The translations under genes were made by a program, and so were the position numbers. Source: JAJNBD01 sp964471475 (GTDB lineage: Bacteria; Pseudomonadota; Gammaproteobacteria; CAISUE01). Taken from it: DNA of 27,452 bases. The stretch is taken from positions 1-27,452 of the forward strand of contig CAYYFQ010000028.1 in NCBI GenBank assembly GCA_964471475.1. The letters run 5' to 3'. Below, one piece after another: positions 25,011 to 27,452 of this stretch. The notes under the pieces were generated by a model, which saw nothing but the letters and a program-made list of their open reading frames with translations, had not been told where the DNA came from and searched no databases. Numbering within the stretch: position 1 is the stretch's first letter; each line of letters begins with the position of its first letter.

Positions 25011-25949
25011 TCAAGTAAGGTTAACTGTACAAATAAAATATTTTTCCCTTCCCTCAAGTGTTTCAAATGAATAGAGATATTTTTTTAAATCTTCAGGTTT
25101 TACTTCCCACGATTCCACGCTTATACCAAAAAATGGAATTTTTTCGAAATTCTTTAAGGACGTTAAATCAGCTATCTCTATAGATTTATCTATCTTATAA
25201 ATGTTAAGTAAATTATTTATGGAACGAGGAGTTCTTACAATCAGACATGAACGTTTTCCATATTCGTTAATACATAAATAACTACCTTCTTTATCAATTA
25301 AGTAATATTCTTTTATTTTATTAACTTGGATATAGGTTTCAAAATAATCTATAAAAGTCGGATCAGATAGAGGCATCTTATTTTCTGATTCCAAATAAGA
25401 TAATAGTGGCATCGTTATATTGCAAAAATATTCTAAGGTTTGTTCTTGCAAATACTGTAAAAGCTTATTCGATGTATTTTCTTGTCCTTTTTGAACAAAT
25501 CGTTGAATTAAGCTATTATTAAATCCTTCAACTGCCTTTTTCTCTTGCACATTTCCAGTTAATAATATTTTTCTAACCGGGAAATTTTGTATTTTTTCAG
25601 CTAAAGTAAATCCATCCATCTCATTCATTTGGTAATCTATGATAACTACTGAAATTTCGCTCTCATTTTTATTTTTTTCTAATTTTGAAATTTGGGTAAC
25701 GTCAAAATCCATAGGGGAAGATCGTAGTAAGCCATAATTTTCATCCTCAGAAATACACTTTATAAAAGAAGATGCACTTAAAAAAATTTTATTTTCGCTG
25801 AAAAAATGGAAACAATCATTAGGAGAATCAAATAATTTAATATGATTATGGTTACTGAGAAAAGACCCAATAGTTTTGAGCAATGTTTTATCATCATCGA
25901 CATACACCCATGTGGTTGGATAAAAAAATAAAGGAAGAACGCTACTCAT
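25011..25949 (-). CDS. Response regulator with atypical receiver and unrecognised output domain
   Basis: A 312-residue protein. The N-terminal receiver has the acidic cluster VDDD (18-20), phosphate-accepting Asp105 in VVIIDYQMNEMDG, Thr131 in ILLTGN and Lys154 in FVQKG, so all switch residues are present. Between the second and third receiver strands lies about 40 extra residues (about 58-98), which is unusual. The C-terminal half (about 170-312) is not a known DNA-binding domain; YYLIDKEGSYLCINEYGKR followed by LIVRTPR looks PAS-like and resembles regulators I associate with Legionella/Coxiella relatives. AGGGA lies 8 nt before the ATG. It sits between the repressor gene (23 nt) and the hybrid kinase (50 nt), so they form a set. 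Confidence 0.82.
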   Translation of the reverse strand: MSSVLPLFFYPTTWVYVDDDKTLLKTIGSFLSNHNHIKLFDSPNDCFHFFSENKIFLSASSFIKCISEDENYGLLRSSPMDFDVTQISKLEKNKNESEISVVIIDYQMNEMDGFTLAEKIQNFPVRKILLTGNVQEKKAVEGFNNSLIQRFVQKGQENTSNKLLQYLQEQTLEYFCNITMPLLSYLESENKMPLSDPTFIDYFETYIQVNKIKEYYLIDKEGSYLCINEYGKRSCLIVRTPRSINNLLNIYKIDKSIEIADLTSLKNFEKIPFFGISVESWEVKPEDLKKYLYSFETLEGREKYFICTVNLT

Positions 25950-25972
25950 AATGATTATCCCTGTGTTTTCAA

Positions 25973-26635
25973 TTAGTCTTTAAGTTTAAGATATAGCTCA
26001 ATAATGACCCCAATAAGACTAGCTTCATTTGGATTAAAGACAATACTTTTTAAGTCTTGTTTTAATGGATAAAGATATTTCTGATGTCCTTCAGAAATAT
26101 ACTTTTTTATCACTGGCTCTGAATCCATATTAAATTTTATTAAGACATGGTCACCATTTGCTGGCGAAATATCAGGGTTAATAATGAGATAAGTTCCACT
26201 CACAAATGGTGGGTCATAGATATTATTTTTTAAATATACAGAAAAAATATTTTTTTGTTTATCTGGTGGGTGATGAGATTTTTGATTAACCCATAAAATT
26301 TTATGTTTAGGAGAATGTAATAAACTATGGTATTCATTTGCTTGATTTAAACTAAGTACACACAGTTCAAATATCCTTTTATCTTCGGACCCATTGGACT
26401 CTGCTTTTTGCTTCGAGTTTTGATCAAATTTTTCTTTTCCTAATAATTGGTCAATGCTAATAGAAAAATAATTTGCTATTGATGTTAGCGTAGAAATTTT
26501 TGGGTCTCTTACTTCTCCCGTAACCAATCTGTGTATTGTGGGGGGAGGTAAATCAATTTTTTTAGCTAAAGTAGCAATATTAATTCCGGCTTGCTCAATA
26601 AGGTTTTTTAAGACATTAGGAAAGGTATTTTGCAT
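25973..26635 (-). CDS. XRE-family regulator with S24/LexA-like domain lacking the catalytic Ser
   Basis: A 220-residue protein. The N-terminal helix-turn-helix (about 8-66; INIATLAKKIDLPPPTIHRL) is of the XRE/phage-repressor type. The C-terminal part (about 135-215) has the LexA/CI S24 fold signature GTYLIINPDISPANGDHVLI and a Lys pair (177-178) where the general-base Lys lies. The nucleophile position, normally Ser in SMxP, reads IYDP (Ile139), so self-cleavage is not expected. It would act as a dimeric DNA-binding repressor controlled in another way, for example by the adjacent two-component pair. It is the first gene of the minus-strand run. A 47-bp palindrome lies about 50 bp upstream of its start, the natural place for autoregulation. 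Confidence 0.88.
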   Translation of the reverse strand: MQNTFPNVLKNLIEQAGINIATLAKKIDLPPPTIHRLVTGEVRDPKISTLTSIANYFSISIDQLLGKEKFDQNSKQKAESNGSEDKRIFELCVLSLNQANEYHSLLHSPKHKILWVNQKSHHPPDKQKNIFSVYLKNNIYDPPFVSGTYLIINPDISPANGDHVLIKFNMDSEPVIKKYISEGHQKYLYPLKQDLKSIVFNPNEASLIGVIIELYLKLKD

Positions 26636-26684
26636 ATTCTTTTTCCATTTGTTTCATCGCCAATATCTCACTAAGAAAAATTAC

Positions 26685-26714
26685 TTGACAATAATTGTTT
26701 TGATGTAATAATAT
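26685..26714 (+). promoter_or_regulatory. Plus-strand promoter overlapping the palindrome
   Basis: A consensus TTGACA (26685-26690) is followed after 18 bp by TAATAT (26709-26714). Both lie in or against the palindrome, so a bound repressor would block it. It points to the 21-codon ORF and csrA. Confidence 0.55.
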
Positions 26715-26734
26715 TGCATCAAAACAATTATTGT
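26688..26734. promoter_or_regulatory. 47-bp near-perfect palindrome, probable operator
   Basis: The 18-bp arms ACAATAATTGTTTTGATG and CATCAAAACAATTATTGT are perfectly complementary. After one mismatched pair the centre AATA-A-TATT pairs again. The length suggests one or two bound repressor dimers. It begins 53 bp upstream of the XRE gene, so autoregulation by that protein is the likely use. Confidence 0.8.
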
Positions 26735-26897
26735 TTGCATTAACGTAATTTTCACAGCAGAATTATAACACAAATGTATTAATCGCGCGTATTAATTGCA
26801 TTAATGAAATTTATTGAGGTGTTTTTAAAAGATATTGATTATTGTAAGCAAGCTGATTAGCAATCAACATTAATTACATAAACTATGAGGTTATATT

Positions 26898-26963
26898 ATG
26901 AGTTCAAATGAAATGCAATATCCAGCAATCGGTTCTTATTTTAAGAATTACTTATCGCGATAA
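26898..26963 (+). CDS. Possible 21-residue peptide
   Basis: ATG at 26898, TAA at 26961-26963, with GAGG 8 nt upstream. The peptide starts MSSNEMQYPA and ends GSYFKNYLSR. It is polar with an aromatic, basic C-terminus, and has no signal peptide. It lies about 175 nt after the palindrome-overlapped promoter and is divergent from the repressor/two-component set. It could be a signalling or regulatory peptide, or a chance ORF in an A/T-rich leader. No family is recognised. Confidence 0.4.
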   Translation: MSSNEMQYPAIGSYFKNYLSR

Positions 26964-27134
26964 CTATATATTTATATGCTATAAAAAATGATAGTGAAAA
27001 CAGTAAAATTTAAAATCGAATCATAGACATAATATTTCTTTATAACAGTTTTTAAGGAAAAGCTTTTACCGAAAACGGATCATTTCAAACAAAGGTAGCA
27101 GTATTTTTCATTTTTTAATTGAGGAGAATTTTTT

Positions 27135-27419
27135 ATGCTCGTACTGGCAAGAAAGGTGGGGGAAAGTGTGATGATCGGGGATGACGTGAGTATAACTGTG
27201 TTAAGTATTAGTGGTCGGCAGATAACGCTGGGGATTCATGGGCCACAGTCGGTGAGTATTCACAGACTGGAAGTGTATGAGCGAATTCAGGCAGAGAAAA
27301 AAGCAAAAGCTGATGAGGAGATTTTTTCTGAGCCGGAAGCAGAAAAAAGTAAAGAAGATGCCTCGAAGGAAGTGGCGTCCAGTCAAACTAATCGATCAAC
27401 CAACCAAGGAAAAAAATGA
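27135..27419 (+). CDS. csrA: CsrA-family RNA-binding regulator
   Basis: 94 residues. Positions 1-55 are the CsrA fold: MLVLARKVGESVMIGDDVSI at the start, and SIHRLEVYERIQAEK with the RNA-contacting Arg44 and Leu4. The remaining 40 residues are a Lys/Glu/Ser/Asn-rich tail longer than in E. coli CsrA (61 residues), probably disordered. CsrA dimers bind GGA motifs and control translation and stability of mRNAs. GAGGAG is the ribosome site. The leader has GGA at 27056, 27077 and 27123 (the last within the ribosome site), consistent with autoregulation. Its stop overlaps the next ATG (ATGA), so the next gene is coupled. A paralogue of the main CsrA, as found on Legionella conjugative elements (CsrT/LvrC), is possible. 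Confidence 0.93.
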   Translation: MLVLARKVGESVMIGDDVSITVLSISGRQITLGIHGPQSVSIHRLEVYERIQAEKKAKADEEIFSEPEAEKSKEDASKEVASSQTNRSTNQGKK

Positions 27420-27452
27420 TGAACTTCAATTCTTCACAAGATAAAACATTAG
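27416..27452 (+). CDS. Start of a gene coupled to csrA (cut by the window)
   Basis: ATG at 27416 overlaps the csrA stop as ATGA; a second in-frame ATG is at 27419. AAGGA at 27406-27410 is well placed for either. The frame reads NFNSSQDKTL to the right edge without a stop. Too short to name. Confidence 0.5.
   Translation, partial: MMNFNSSQDKTL

Larger units (their letters stand above)
26636..27134. other. 499-bp divergent regulatory region
   Basis: This region between the repressor gene and csrA holds the large palindrome with its promoter (26685-26734), three ATTAAT boxes (26778-26805, two flanking CGCGCG), a 21-codon ORF at 26898, an A/T-rich hairpin after it, and the csrA leader with three GGA motifs. 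No larger gene is present. Confidence 0.6.

Noticed and set aside
22861..25949. Kinase/regulator pair considered as the Legionella LqsS/LqsR quorum system
   Set aside because: LqsS, as I know it, lacks a C-terminal receiver, and no LqsA-like synthase is present. Similarity is only at the level of general layout.

Overview
The window looks like a chromosomal piece of a low-G+C gammaproteobacterium, most plausibly of the Legionellales/Coxiella-Berkiella-Rickettsiella kind. That placement is inferred from the lapA-lapB and ibaG-murA-ruvB housekeeping genes, a small CsrA paralogue, a 3-hydroxybutyrate dehydrogenase next to NudC, and several A+T-rich accessory blocks. No rRNA, tRNA, CRISPR array or transposase gene is visible.

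Layout, left to right. (1) Positions 1-2768: the C-terminal part of a large surface-type protein with Ig/cadherin-like modules, one membrane helix and a cytosolic tail; its start lies outside the window. (2) 2879-4447: bdhA-nudC. (3) 4400-7566, minus strand: a compact class II lanthipeptide locus, a 44-residue precursor gene (lanA, absent from routine ORF calls) followed by a full LanM synthetase. (4) 8082-10388: an unrecognised multi-pass membrane protein. (5) 10385-13105: a VIT-family metal transporter, an AMP/thymidine phosphorylase-family enzyme and a VOC protein. (6) 13145-14295: a G+C-rich intergenic stretch, a DUF1640-like hendecad coiled-coil membrane protein, and a palindromic repeat-like element. 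(7) 14296-19629: YgjP-type metalloprotease, then lapA-lapB-pilin-ibaG-murA-ruvB on the plus strand. (8) 19669-26635, minus strand: an XRE/S24-like repressor, a response regulator, a hybrid histidine kinase, a 2-oxoglutarate/Fe(II) oxygenase, an MFS transporter and an aldo/keto reductase, closely spaced. (9) 26636-27452: a regulatory region with a 47-bp near-perfect palindrome overlapping a TTGACA promoter, a possible 21-residue peptide gene, csrA, and the first codons of a gene coupled to csrA.

Two blocks are the best candidates for something undescribed. The first is the lanA-lanM pair. The LanM keeps its dehydratase and zinc-cyclase residues but carries an unusual, G+C-richer extra segment in the cyclase. 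The lanA-lanM gap holds a strong hairpin whose foot reaches into the lanM Shine-Dalgarno. No dedicated transporter or immunity gene is in the window. The second is the repressor/two-component/oxygenase/efflux/reductase cluster, with a large palindromic operator and a divergent micro-ORF. It has the shape of a sensed, repressor-gated small-molecule or peptide-signalling system. The function of both is inference; the gene families are well supported by motifs.
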